Shown here piece after piece: positions 11,991 to 23,960 of a stretch of DNA of 64,000 bases. Below the pieces are notes generated by a model that was given only the letters and a program-made list of their open reading frames with translations, had not been told where the DNA came from and made no database searches. The DNA comes from Gigantopelta aegis (Eukaryota > Mollusca > Gastropoda > Neomphalida > Peltospiridae): assembly GCF_016097555.1 (NCBI RefSeq), contig NC_054712.1:48713818-48777817 (forward strand), given 5' to 3'. A program made the translations under genes and the position numbers. The first letter of the stretch is position 1. Every line of letters starts with the position of its first letter.

Positions 11991-12165
11991 GTATGTGGGG
12001 TTTCATTTTTAATATAATTATATAATTTTTAGGTGATTTATCCACTTTTTTTAAATATACTATCACATACATTAATAACCTTGAATATTGTTTATATAAT
12101 CAATGATATGTTTTAAAAGTAACATACTACATGTGTTCAACATTTTTTGATTGGTATTTGTTTAG

Positions 12166-12231
12166 GATGTTGACATGCCCTATCCTGAAGTCGATTGTGG
12201 TGTCACCTTTGGATGGGATGACTCACTTCAG
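12166..12231 (+). CDS. Exon 3 of the unidentified gene
   Basis: This is 22 codons in phase 0 (DVDMPYPEVDCGVTFGWDD, then SLQ) between the acceptor TTTGTTTAG and the donor CAG|GTAAAA. The Asp/Pro/Gly-rich content continues that of exon 2. No further exon was found on this side of the assembly gap or just after it, so the rest may lie in the gap or beyond, or the gene may be degraded. Confidence 0.5.
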
Positions 12232-12323
12232 GTAAAAATATTAATTTATGTATATAATATAATGGTACTGTATAACTTGAAAGTTTTTTTAATTATATTG
12301 TTTTATACATTAACAACATTGAA

Positions 12324-12523
12324 NNNNNNNNNNNNNNNNNNNNNNNNNNNNNNNNNNNNNNNNNNNNNNNNNNNNNNNNNNNNNNNNNNNNNNNNNNNNN
12401 NNNNNNNNNNNNNNNNNNNNNNNNNNNNNNNNNNNNNNNNNNNNNNNNNNNNNNNNNNNNNNNNNNNNNNNNNNNNNNNNNNNNNNNNNNNNNNNNNNNN
12501 NNNNNNNNNNNNNNNNNNNNNNN
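12324..12523. other. Assembly gap of 200 Ns
   Basis: Exactly 200 N characters, the usual size of a scaffolding gap of unknown true length. Open frames running through it are artefacts. Confidence 0.99.
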
Positions 12524-13682
12524 GTGTGTATGTACACTTAACTTACGTCACCACAAAGGTATCAGGGTTGATGCATTTCAACAACAAAAATATGTAATGA
12601 AAAGTTTAATACATACAAGATGCAGAAAGTGAGTCCCACCCCCCGACATAAACACACCAAAAAACACCCCTAATCAACAAAAAACAAAAACAAAGCAGGA
12701 ATACAAAACAACCAAAGGTTACAAATTAAAACAAACAAAATGTATGCTTTATTGCTAGTAAGCAAGACGTATTGGATTGGGGGGTTTTCAAAACAATATG
12801 AAAAGGGGAAATAGTAATTTTATTTGATATCAAAGAAATTAATTAATAAACTTGATAAATAAATTTTAAGATAAATATATAACAATTACAGTACGTTATG
12901 TTCATATACAAGGTCTCTTTATATTCATTTGTACGATATACCATTAAACAGAGCTCATTATTGGTATTGGGACAATGTCGAAACATTTACGCTGGTGCTC
13001 CAAATAAAAGGGATAAATGTACAAAAGTAATAAAGAATTGTCTCCCTTGACAAGCTTTTTTGTTTTACCAATCGATAACTTCCGGTCAAAAAAGTTCGCT
13101 AGAAAAGTTCGCTAGAATCACAGTAGCCCTCGATTACCGAGCGTCTTTTTTCTTCTGTTGAATCTTCTACCATTTTTGGTGCTCCTCGACCGAAATATAT
13201 TGGTGTTGTTCTATTATCTGTTATATACTCTTCAAAAAAAAGTAGGGGAACTCTAATAAGAATTTACAATTGCCAAAATTGTAAAGTATATTAGCTGTGG
13301 GGAATAGTTATATGATAATAGTGAATTAATTGGTCAAACAATACAACCGGTAGTTCAGTATTACAGTAGGTTTTATGACCACCAAAGATCTTGAAGGACG
13401 ATTGGGGTCAGAAGTGAAATTTGAAAGTTGACGTTTTTTGTTTGTTTTTATCAGTAAATCGCAAATTCAAACAATAAAAATGACTAAAAACAAACAATAG
13501 CAACTGTATGATCAACAGAAAAAAAAAAGATTGACAAAAATAATGTTTTACAGTGATTAATGGACCTTCCTGGAAACTCAAAATCGAGAATGACACCCCA
13601 CGCACGTGTACGGGGCAACTGCGTGATGCATGTGCAAACTATGGAATGTGGTTCAGTGTGTTGATATTGATTATATATTAGA
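12524..13682. other. AT-rich DNA without a supported feature
   Basis: The stretch is A-rich and T-rich and has a duplicated AAGTTCGCTAGA motif at about 13093-13118. The same TTCGCTAG word occurs near 8450. I found no gene. Confidence 0.4.
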
Positions 13683-14060
13683 CGTATTCTATCTAACTTC
13701 TACTCTGCGCAAGAGTCTTATTTGGGTATTTTCTATTTGTGCATCATTATATCTTATTATTAAACACATCTTGCATACCTAGCTAGTAAACGTTTACTCT
13801 GTTTATTATGTGATAATAACGCTAGAGGAAACCCAGCAAGACATGTATCAATCTCTAGTGGTCCATCTTCATAAATCAAGGCTAATATTCGTTCCTCGAA
13901 TACAAGGAACAAATATTAGCCTTGATTTATGAAGATGCTAGTGGTCTAAACATAATAACGCTAGAGGAAACCTAGCAAGACATGTATGATTCCCTAGTGG
14001 TCTAAACATAATTTCTTTCCCTAATAGTTTGACAAGACATTCCTTCCTAGATGTCTAAAC
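13683..14060. repeat. Segmental repeat, copy 1 (partner at 14667-14895)
   Basis: The block starts ATTCTATCTAACTTCTACTC and continues through GCATCATTATATCTTAT, CTAGTGGTCTAAACATAATT and CCCTAATAGTTTGACAAG. It recurs in the same order and orientation at 14667-14895. Copy 1 contains an extra fold-back insert at 13864-13937. Confidence 0.8.
13864..13937. repeat. Near-perfect fold-back: 33-nt arms, 8-nt loop
   Basis: The left arm 13864-13896 and right arm 13905-13937 are inverse complements with a single mismatch (CGTTCCT against TGTTCCT). The loop is CGAATACA. It sits between two copies of a segment carrying GCTAGAGGAAACC and CTAGTGGTC, so the hairpin and its flank appear to have been created by a small duplication/inversion. 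Confidence 0.9.
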
Positions 14061-14487
14061 AAGATAGCATTTCTTTCCTAGTGCTCTAGACTAGATACGG
14101 CATCATTCTTTTCCTAGATGTCTAGCCTAGACAAGACACCATTCCTTTCCTAGATTAGACAAGGCATCATTCCTTTCCTAGATTAGACAAGGCATCATTC
14201 CTTTCCTAGATGTCTAGACTAGACAAGACATCATTTGTGGACAAGACATCATTACTTTCCTAGATGTCTAGACTAGACAAAACATCATTTGTGGACAAGA
14301 CATCATTACTTTCCTAGATGTCTAGACTAGACAAAACATCATTTGTGGACAAGACATCATTACTTTCCTAGATGTCTAGACTAGACAAAACATCATTTGT
14401 GGACACGACATCATTACTTTCCTAGAGGTGTAGACTAGACAAGACATCGTTGTTGTTTTTTCTTAGATACCTAGATTAGACAACACA

Positions 14488-14668
14488 ATAGACTGTAGAC
14501 CGTAGTCAAAGTGTAAGTACAAATCAAATGTGTACCCAAAAGTAAAACTAAAACCAGGTCATGCAAGTAAACATCTGACGAAACATTCGGTGAAATCGAA
14601 ATGGATAGATTTCGTTTCACATTTCGTCCAAGATTTCCTTATAAAGCAGCAATAATTCCTAATCAGCA
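14488..14668. repeat. Dispersed repeat, copy 2 (partner at 7951-8122)
   Basis: A direct copy of the segment at 7951-8122. The two share AACATTCGGTGAAATCGAAA and the following 60 bp almost exactly. It joins directly to the second copy of the 13683-14060 block. Confidence 0.75.
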
Positions 14669-14895
14669 TATTCTATCTAGCTTCTACTCTGCACAAGTCT
14701 TGTTTTGGAATTTTCAATTTTTGCATCATTATATCTTATCATTGAACACATATTTCATTCCTTGCTGTTTATTATGTGAGAATAGCATAATGCCGCTAGA
14801 GGACACCCAACATGGCATTTATCATTCCCTAGTGGTCTAAACATAATTTCTTTCCCTAATAGTTTGACAAGACATTCCTTCATAGTAGTCTAAAC
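14667..14895. repeat. Segmental repeat, copy 2 (partner at 13683-14060)
   Basis: A diverged direct copy of 13683-14060 that lacks the fold-back. It ends as the 36-bp minisatellite resumes. Confidence 0.75.
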
Positions 14896-16059
14896 AAGAT
14901 AGAATTCTTTCCTAGTGCTCTAGACTAGACAAGGTATCTTTCCTTTCCTATGATGTCTATACTAGAAAAAACATCATTTGTGGACAAGACATTATTAATT
15001 TCCTAGTCTAGACAAGGTATCATTCTTTTCCTAGATTAGACAAGATATCATTCCTTTCCTAGATGTCTTAGATTAGACAAGGCATCATTCCTTTCCTAGA
15101 GGTGTAGACAGACTAGATAAGACATTTCTTTTTTTCTTAAATATCTAGATTAGAAAAAATATAATTTCTAGTCAAGACATCATTATTTTCCTAGTCTAGA
15201 CATGGCATCATTATTTTTCTAGACTGCACAATTCCTTTCCTAGATATCTAGATTAGACAAAACACCTTTCTAGTCTAAACATGGCATCATTCCTTTCCTA
15301 GATTAGACAAGATATCATTCCATTCCTAGATGTCTAGTCTAGATAAGGCACCATTCCTTTCCTAGACTAGACAAGGCATCATTCCCTTCCTAGATTAGAC
15401 AAGGCATCATTCCCTTCCTAGAGGTCTAGACTAGACAAAATACTATTTGTAGACGAGACATCATTCCTTTCCTAGACTAGACATGGCATCATGTTTTTCC
15501 CAGATATCTAGACTAGACGAGGCATCATTTCTTTCCCAGATATCTAGACTAGACATGGCATCATTTCTTTCCCAGATGTCTAGACTAGACAAGGCATCAT
15601 TCCTTTCCCAATATCTAGACTAGACGAGGCATCATTTCTTTCCCAGATATCTAGACTAGACATGGCATCATTTCTTTCCCAGATATCTAGACTAGACATG
15701 GCATCATTTCTTTCACAAATATCTAGACTAGACGAGGCATCATTCCTTTCCCAGATATCTAGACTAGACAAGGCATCATTTCTTTTCCAGATATCTAGAC
15801 TAGATGAGACATCATTTCTTTCCCAGATATCTAGACTAGACATAGCATCATTTCTTTCCAAGATATCTAGACTGGACGAGGCAACATCCCTTTCCTAGAC
15901 TAGATGGAACTTGTTACATAATAATTTTATTTAAAGCATTTAACCATCATGTTTCGTTTCCTGGTTACACACCTCAGGTTACCACTGAACAATTTATTCT
16001 CTTTGGGAGCCAGTGCCGATATATGACCCCACCCCCCTACACACACACACTGAACCCAT

Positions 16060-18340
16060 TGAGCTTTTCGATACACTTGGAGCCCACATAAGAGCAAGTA
16101 TGGTTATAGGTCAAGAACTATGAGGCCAGTGAGATTTTTGTTGAGAGCAAATGTGATTACAGGTCAAGAACTATGAGCCCAGTGAGCTTTTTGTTGCACT
16201 TGGAGCCCACGTAAGAGTAAATGTGGTTATAGGTCAAGAACTATGAGCTCAGTTACCTTTTTGATACACTTGGAGCCCACGTAAGAGCATGTGTGGTTAT
16301 AGGTCAAGAACTATGAGCCCTGTGAGATTTTTGATATACTTGGAGCCCACGTAAGAGCATGTATGGTTATAGGTCAAGAATTATGAGCCCTGTGAGATTT
16401 TTAATACACTTGGAGCCCACGTAAGAGCAAGTGTGGTTATAGGTCAAGAACTATGAGCCCAGTAAGCTTTTTGATACACTTGGAGCCCACATAAGAGCAT
16501 GTATGGTTATAGGTCAAGAACTATGAGCCCTGTGAGATTTTTGATACACTTGGGAGCCCACGTAAGAGCAAGTGTGGATACCGGTCAAGAACAATGAGCC
16601 CAATAAGCTTTTTCATACACTTGGAGCCCAGTATGAGCAAGTGTGGTTATAGGTCAAGAACTATGAGCCCAGTAAGCTTTTTGATACACTTGGAGCCCAC
16701 GTAAGAGCATGCGTGGTTATAAGTCAAAAACTATGAGCCCTGTGATATTTTTGATACTTATGTAAGAGCAAGTGTGGTTATAGGTCAAGAACTATGAGCC
16801 CAGTAAGCTTTTTGATACACTTGGAGCCCACGTAAGAGCATGTATGGTTATAGGTCAAGAACTATGAGCCCTGTGAGATTTTTAATACACTTGGAGCCCA
16901 CGTAAGAGCAAGTGTGGTTATAGGTCAAGAACTATGAGCCCAGTAAGCTTTTTGATACACTTGGAGCCCACGTAAGAGCATGTATGGTTATAGGTCAAGA
17001 ACTATGAGCCCTGTGAGATTTTTGATACACTTGGAGCCCATGTAAGAGCAAGTGTGGATACAGGTCAAGAACAATGAGCCCAATAAGCTTTTTCATACAC
17101 TTGGAGCCCAGTATGAGCAAGTGTGGTTATAGGTCAAGAACTATGAGCTCAGTAAGCTTTTTGATACACGTGGAGCCCACGTAAGAGCATGTATGGTTAT
17201 AGGTCAAGAACTATGAGCCCTGTGAGATTTTTAATACACTTGGAGCCCACGTAAGAGCAAGTGTGGTTATAGGTCAAGAACTATGAGCCCAGTAAGCTTT
17301 TTGATACACGTGGAGCCCACGTAAGAGCATGTATGGTTATAGGTAAAGAACTATTGAGCCCTGTGAGATTTTTAATACACTTGGAGCCCACGTAAGAGCA
17401 AGTGTGGTTATAGGTCAAGGACTATGAGCCCAGTAAGCTTTTTGATACACGTGGAGCCCACATAAGAGCATGTATGGTTATAGGTCAAGAACTATGAGCC
17501 CAGTAAGCTTTTTGATATACTTGGAGCCCACGTAAGAGCATGTGTGGTTATAGGTCAAGAACTACGAGCCCTGTGAGATTTTTGATACACTTGGAGCCCA
17601 CGTAAGAGCAAGTGTGGTTATAGGTCAAGAACTACAGGTCAAGAACTATGAGCCCAGTAAGCTTTTTGATACACTTGGAGCCCACGTAAAAGAGCATGTA
17701 TGGTTATAGGTCAAGAACTATGAGCCCTGTGAAATTTTTGATACACCTGGAGCCAACGTAAGAGCAAGTGTGGTTATAGGTCAAGAACTACATGTCAAGA
17801 ACTATGAGCCCAGTAAGCTTTTTGATACACTTGGAGCCTACGTAAGAGTATGTGTGGTTATAGGTCAAGAACTATGAGCCCAGTGAGCTTGTTGTTGCAC
17901 TTGGGAGCCCACGTAAGAGCATGTATGGTTATAGGTCAAGAAATATGAGCCCAGTGAGCTTTTTGTTGCACTTGGAGCCCACGTAAGAGTAAATGTGGTT
18001 ATAGGTCAAGAACTATGAGCCCAGTAAGTTTTTTGATACACTTGGAGCCCACGTAAGAGCATGTATGGTTATAGGTCAAGAACTATGAGCCCTGTGAGAT
18101 TTTTGATACACCTGGAGCCCACGTAAGAGCAAGTGTGGTTATAGGTCAAGAACTACAGGTCAAGAATTATGAGCCCAGTAAGCTTTTTGATACACTTGGA
18201 GCCCACATAAGAGCAAGTGTGGTTATAGGTCAAGAACTATGAGCCCTGTGAGATTTTTGATACACCTGGAGCCCACGTAAGAGCAAGTGTGGATACAGGT
18301 CAAGAACTATGAGCCCAGTTAGCTTTTTATTACACCTAGA
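16060..18340. repeat. Minisatellite, about 32 copies of a 71-bp unit with alternating unit types
   Basis: The unit contains CACTTGGAGCCCACGTAAGAG, a GCAAGTGTGG or GCATGTATGG variant, TTATAGGTCAAGAACTATGAG, and then either CCCAGTAAGCTTTTTGATA or CCCTGTGAGATTTTTAATA. Variants alternate over long stretches, giving a 142-bp higher-order repeat. A few units carry a short internal duplication (AACTACAGGTCAAGAACTA). Confidence 0.9.
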
Positions 18341-18344
18341 AGTG

Positions 18345-18535
18345 AACTATGGAGAGGTTGAACTTAAGAGGCTGAACTTAGGAGGCTGTACTTGAAAGGC
18401 TGAACTTAAGAGGCTGTACTTAAGAGGCTGAACGTAAAAGGCTGAACGTAAGAGGTTGAACGTAAGAGGTTGAACGTAAGAGGTTGAACTTAAGAAGCTG
18501 AACTTCAGAGGTTGAACTTAAGAGGTTGAATCAGA
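18345..18535. repeat. Short-unit minisatellite (14 bp, AAGAGGYTGAACKT)
   Basis: About 13 imperfect copies of a purine-rich 14-bp unit directly follow the 71-bp array. Confidence 0.85.
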
Positions 18536-20624
18536 GTCTAAGCAAATAAATAAGACTCACTCACATATTGTTTGAATAGTTAACAAGTTTATTTCAATGA
18601 GTTCTTTCTAGAAATTATTCCAGAAGTAACAATATACATATACACACTGTTACTGTCACTTTCAAACACAATTTCCAGGCATACATTTATAGCGATTGTC
18701 CACAAAATATGTATAGCGATTATCCACAAAATTACCAAACAACACATGAACACTATGAACTTCTTAATATATAATATGCAAAATACCCGGTACTCAACAT
18801 ATTTTTATCAACCTATATGCAATGTACTCAAATGGTCACTTCACTTTGCATTTCAGTACATGAAATTGAGAGAACATTTCAAAAGGTTAATTAGTTATCC
18901 CATTGAATACAAAAATTCTTAATTGAATCAATGATAAGTTTACTTAGTGAGAAATGGCCATAACATATGTTTTGAAACTTGTAATACATAAACACATAAT
19001 ATGGGCATCTTTGACAAAGCAAAACTCGAAACCCTCACCCAAATACAACAAAATCCTGTGGAAGATATTACAGTAAATCACTGTAATACAATTATGTAAA
19101 ACTAACATAACAAATATTTATAAAGTACCTCGACATGTTATATTATGAACCTGCTCTACATGTGTATGTACATAACACCCACATTTACCCAACATGTTCC
19201 GTAAAATCACACACATATACAGACGGACGTCATTAGCAGAATGTGTATCATCAATATCATATATTAGAAATAATAACTGTATTATGTGTACCTCTGGTGA
19301 GCATCAAACATTATTTTTATTCCTAACATAAAATATTGATGATACCAAAACACAAGGGTAATAATCTATATATCATACAACTGCAATATGTGTTTTGCTG
19401 TAAACTTGATACTCCACTACAATAATTCCAGCCAATCATTACTCCATATTCAAATGACATAAATATAAGATGCAGTGTCTTGCTGAATGAGAATGACATC
19501 AATATTGGAATGAAATCCATGCATATGTTAATTCAGGAGCATCACTGTAATGCATTTACTTACATGTATATGTCAATAAAAGAAGTCCTGTGACCCAATT
19601 GATTTACATCTAATTTACAAAGTTATTATGTTCTGAAAGCATATGATCTGAAAAATATTACTGGATATACAACAAATTATATATATATACATGTATATAA
19701 ATGATATTTAATATTCCATGTCAAATATGAATTGTACTTGTAATCCATTCCCGAAGACACTAAAAAACAACAGAAAAAAGTTCACAGAAACTTTTTAGCT
19801 TATTATTTTGTATTCATAGACAATATTTTCAAACAATTTTTTTTTATAGTATTCAACATAATAAAAAACAAAGAGTTAATTCTCTTTGAGCTACGTTCAG
19901 TGATTTGTATAATTTGAGGGGAAAAAAGAAAACAGCATTTGAATAAACAAGATATCACATGAGTTACGCTTGTTAAGTTGTATGACAAATGAATTAATAG
20001 GATACTGCAGACTTCATAAGATGCCCATCACATTTGACTGAAAACATAAAAGGTTCTATTTACTAGATAATATTCATCAATTAATCTTTACTCTTAAAAA
20101 GCCACCCCAAAAACCCCACCCAAAACAATTAGTACCACCACAACAGCACAAGTCTATTGTTGCTATTGAGTAATTTCACTTACATTTTCAAATATTTCAC
20201 TAAAATATAAATAATAAAGAAAATACTGCTAATCTAATATACGTTACTGTCCTGCATCTTTTTACTGTTGTATGACCTTCTTTTGATTTAAGTCCTGAGA
20301 TGTTTATCACAGCCAAAATTAGTATGCTCAAAATACTAAATTTAAATTGTCACTTTAACCATCTACAACTCAAAAAGTTTAATATGGCAACATAGCATTT
20401 AAATAACTTCTTCTTCTTCTGCATTCAAGCTACAGTTGATCATGCTTTAGATTTTGAGTGTTAATGTTTTAATAGTGATCATTCTTTATATTAATGGCTA
20501 CCGCCTTCCTTTTAAAATAATTTCCTACAGGTCTGTTAAGTCTGATGTATTATAACCAATGTACATGTCTTAAGAAATGAGAACAATTTAAAGACACCAC
20601 CATATCATTTATATCCCATGAAGG

Positions 20625-20692
20625 TTCAAGCCTGCTGTCATGGGCACACACCTCAGCTATCTGGGCTGTCTGTCCATGACAGTGGAACACCA
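20625..20692 (-). mobile_element. SINE family A fragment (3' body)
   Basis: The text GGTTCAAGC.TGCTGTC.TGGGCACACACCTCAGCTATCTGGGCTGTCTGTCC matches the tail half of family A. The tRNA head is absent. Confidence 0.7.
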
Positions 20693-21240
20693 TCATAACA
20701 TACATAAACATTCACCAAACATTTATAGGCTATTCACAATTATAATTTTCACAAAGCATAATTTTTTTTTAGAAAACGTTCACAACTCCTAAAAAGTATA
20801 CAAAAAACCCTGTTGATTTTGCAAAGGTATTTTTATTACCATTTCCTTTCTCCATATGAACAGGGTACACCAGCATAAGTCTCCCTTACAGTGTACAGTT
20901 TGTATACTTGTGAAAATATTAAAAATTATAAATGGCTCATTATGACAATAACTTACTTTCAAGTATATACAAAAATAGAGAAAGATAAATAATACAAACC
21001 AAACAAATAAAATATCCAAAGGCCCAGCCTCTGTTACCCACTGGAATTAAAACAAATTGGTTTCATGAAGAGATATGGAGCGCTGACAGAAACTAAAACA
21101 GAACAACTCACACACATTCGCAAAAAAACTAAACAAAACCACCCTCAAAACCACCTCAAACTACCCCAGAATCATGGAAGAATGTATTAAAAAATACCAC
21201 TGACTGTATAAAGTAAAATAACATCGTGTCATGGTCATAC

Positions 21241-21436
21241 CCAGGCATGGATCCATGGGGGGTGGGGGGGTGGTTGAGTAGGTCAAGGACCCGCCTCTGC
21301 TCAAAATTGTTTTCTCCACTTATTTTAAAGTGCATTCACTGCTAATATACAACTTCCATTTACAGGCAAGTAACTGCACGTAGACCCCACCACCCCAACC
21401 CCTGCAAAAATGTCTGGATCCACATCTGATACCTGG
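21241..21436. mobile_element. GATC-rich MITE with CCAGG...GGATCCA termini
   Basis: The left end CCAGGCATGGATCCAT and right end TGGATCCACATCTGATACCTGG form imperfect inverted repeats. The interior carries a G-run and a C-rich CCCCACCACCCC stretch. It resembles the element at 38345-38540 in termini and layout. Confidence 0.55.
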
Positions 21437-21511
21437 TGTTGATGTTTGAATGGGAATGTATTGTGTTTAGAAGTGGTCGTTTTGAGAACAAACCTCAAGT
21501 CAGCAAATCTG

Positions 21512-22105
21512 TAGTGCCTATCTAGTGGACTAGTGATCTTTGTGTGGCGTTTATTTGATGCTCTAGATGATGTCTGAAAGTCACTTGTATTCCATCTATA
21601 GAGACAGCGTGACTCCAGTGCCTACCTAGACTATATGGTGGTCTTTGTGTGTTTATTTGATGCTCTAGATGATGTCTGAAAGTCACTTGTATTCTATCTA
21701 TAGAGACAGTGTGACTCCAGTGCCTACCTAGACTATATGGTGGTCTTTGTGTGTTTATTTGATGCTCTAGATGATGTCTGAAAGTCACTTGTATTCTATC
21801 TATAGAGACAGCGTGACTCCAGTGCCTACCTAGACTATATGGTGGTCTTTGTGTGTTTATTTGATGCTCTAGATGATGTCTGAAAGTCACTTGTATTCCA
21901 TCTATAGAGACAGCGTGACTCCAGTGCCTACCTAGACTATATGGTGGTCTTTGTGTGTTTATTTGATGCTCTAGATGATGTCTGAAAGTCACTTGTATTC
22001 CATCTCTACAAACTGAGTGACTTCAGTGCCTATCTAGACTAAATAGTGATCTTTCTGTTGTGTTTATTTGATACCTTAGATGATATCTGAAAGTCATGTA
22101 TCCTG
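21512..22105. repeat. Tandem array, 102-bp unit, about 5.5 copies
   Basis: Central copies start at about 21616, 21718, 21820 and 21922 and are almost identical (CCTACCTAGACTATATGGTGG, then GATGCTCTAGATGATGTCTG). The outer copies are diverged. A 156-codon minus-strand frame through it is open only because 102 is divisible by three. Confidence 0.9.
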
Positions 22106-22749
22106 TCTATACAAACTGAGTGACTTCAACTGAAGCTTTTCTTCACTCTTACTGTTCATACAATAAAAGTCCTTGATTTTAAAGATTAATAATAAAGTAA
22201 AGTTTAAATGAGACAAAAAATGTTTTGCCAAGTTATGATTACATATGTTTTTATTTCCAATAAAATTATTGGAAAGCCTGCAATAAAATTGCTTTTTGCT
22301 TAAAAGCAAAAAGGACCAAGAGTTAAATTGAATATGTAATATAGTCTATATGATTTTTCTCTGGAATAGTGACTTAATTTGTTTGATTTGATGTACATGT
22401 ATGTGAAAATATTAAAACGGCGTCACGTATACTATAAGGCATCCTTGTTTTCTGATAAAGTTTTGGTATTTTGGAAGACACTTTGCTAGACTTATATGAA
22501 AGATAAAGTAGAAATAATACATTTTTAAAATCATTATTGGGAATATATTTACAGTACAATAGGCTCCAAACTCTTTAGTAAAGAACCTCAATCGTCCATG
22601 GAAAGTAACTGAGCAAGTCTCACGAATCTGCCATAAAGTAGTCAGAAGTAACTGAGCAACTGTGTTATTGAATGTAAACATATGCTACAGACATGTTCAT
22701 TACAAGAATAGGACAGCAAAAAAAAAAGAAAGAAAAAAAAAGAAGAAAA

Positions 22750-23960
22750 TTGTCAGTGCCAGATATGACTAAGGTGTCACAAATGACCTACATTTGATAT
22801 TAATACCATGATATAATACATTTGATATTAATACATTATTGCCATGAATGTCAACGTTACCTACATGTGATATGTTAAGTTATACATGTCACAGTGACCT
22901 ATGTACATTTCATTTGATAAATTCCCACACATATCACACTGACATAAGTTTGATATATATATATTTACACAAATGTCAGAGACCTACAGTTGATATACTG
23001 TATTATTCCCTCATGCTATAATAACGTAAACATGACATAGCAAGTTATTCCCACAGATAGCAGTGATCTACATTATACAAATTGTTCCCTCATACAGTAT
23101 ATTGACATCTATTTGATATATATACAGAACTTCATATATGTTGTTTCCTATTTATTGCACAAGTTTATTTTACGCAAGAATATATACCACAAGACCGCGT
23201 ATCAGTCGAGTGGTATGTTCTTTCGCAAAATAAACGAGTGCAATAAATAGGAAGAGAAAACAACGTATGTGAAGTTCTGTATTTATTACATACCTTCTTT
23301 TATGTTTTACAAAAACATTTTTTAATTTAACGTCCTAACAACACTTTGCTAAATCAATGATCAAAGCGCCTTTCATGGATTAACTTAACATTAAGAATCA
23401 TACTCTGTGGCAGCCTTGTGTAATGTTTCATATATGATGTGACGTCATTTGTAAATCCTATATGACGTCAGTAAATAAAAGGCGCTAACTGCAGTAAAAA
23501 GAAAAAGGGAATTCCCCATTTAAAAGTTCTGGTTCATATCGCACATGTGTAATAGAAAATAAATTTATCACACGATTTCAAAATGTCTTTATAATAAGAC
23601 TGAATAGGTATGTAATAAAGCAATTTATACCCTGCATGCCAGATGTTAATGAGGTAATATACATTTCATATGAAACACTATTCCAACAAATATCAGTTTC
23701 ACTACACAATATTATTTCTACAGATGTTACAGTGACCTACATATAATATTACAAGTTATTGATACAGATGTCATAGTGACCTACACATATTGCAAGTTAT
23801 TGATACAGATGTCATAGTGACCTACACATATTGCAAGTTATTGATACAGATGTCATAGTGACCTACATATAATATTACAAGTTATTGATACAGATGTCAG
23901 TGACCTACCTATAATAATATTGCAAGTTACTGATACATATGTCACAATGACCTACATTTA
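22750..23960. repeat. Degenerate array centred on GATGTCATAGTGACCTACA
   Basis: At 23720-23960 about six copies of a 37-41-bp unit (TTATTGATACAGATGTCATAGTGACCTACATAT) are recognisable. Upstream to 22750 there are older, scattered relatives (TGTCACAGTGACCTA and similar). A fold-back element interrupts the field. Confidence 0.6.
23123..23281. mobile_element. Fold-back/MITE with about 68-nt arms
   Basis: TACAGAACTTCATATATGTTG at the left is inverted at the right (CAACGTATGTGAAGTTCTGTA). Inside both arms lie TTTATTGCAC and its inverse GTGCAATAAA, then TGGTATGT-type motifs. The loop is about 20 nt (AAGACCGCGTATCAGTCGAG). The arms differ by small indels. Confidence 0.8.

Larger units (their letters stand above)
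14050..15900. repeat. Degenerate minisatellite with about 36-bp unit rich in TCTAGACTAGA
   Basis: About 45 imperfect copies contain CTTTCCTAGAT, a TCTAGACTAGAC core and AAGGCATCATT. The core is locally palindromic (TCTAGA). At 15520-15890 the copies are regular at 36 bp, so frames stay open on both strands by chance. The array is interrupted at about 14460-14900 by the shared repeats described separately. Confidence 0.85.

Noticed and set aside
12175..12597. 140-codon frame across the N gap
   Set aside because: More than half of it is Ns; only its first part overlaps real exon 3 sequence.
15580..15898. Open frames on both strands encoding ISRLD or SSLDIW repeats
   Set aside because: A 36-bp period divisible by three keeps frames open by chance in a non-coding minisatellite.
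21522..21992. 156-codon minus-strand frame with 34-residue repeats
   Set aside because: Periodicity artefact of the 102-bp array, with no start context, splice signals or homology.
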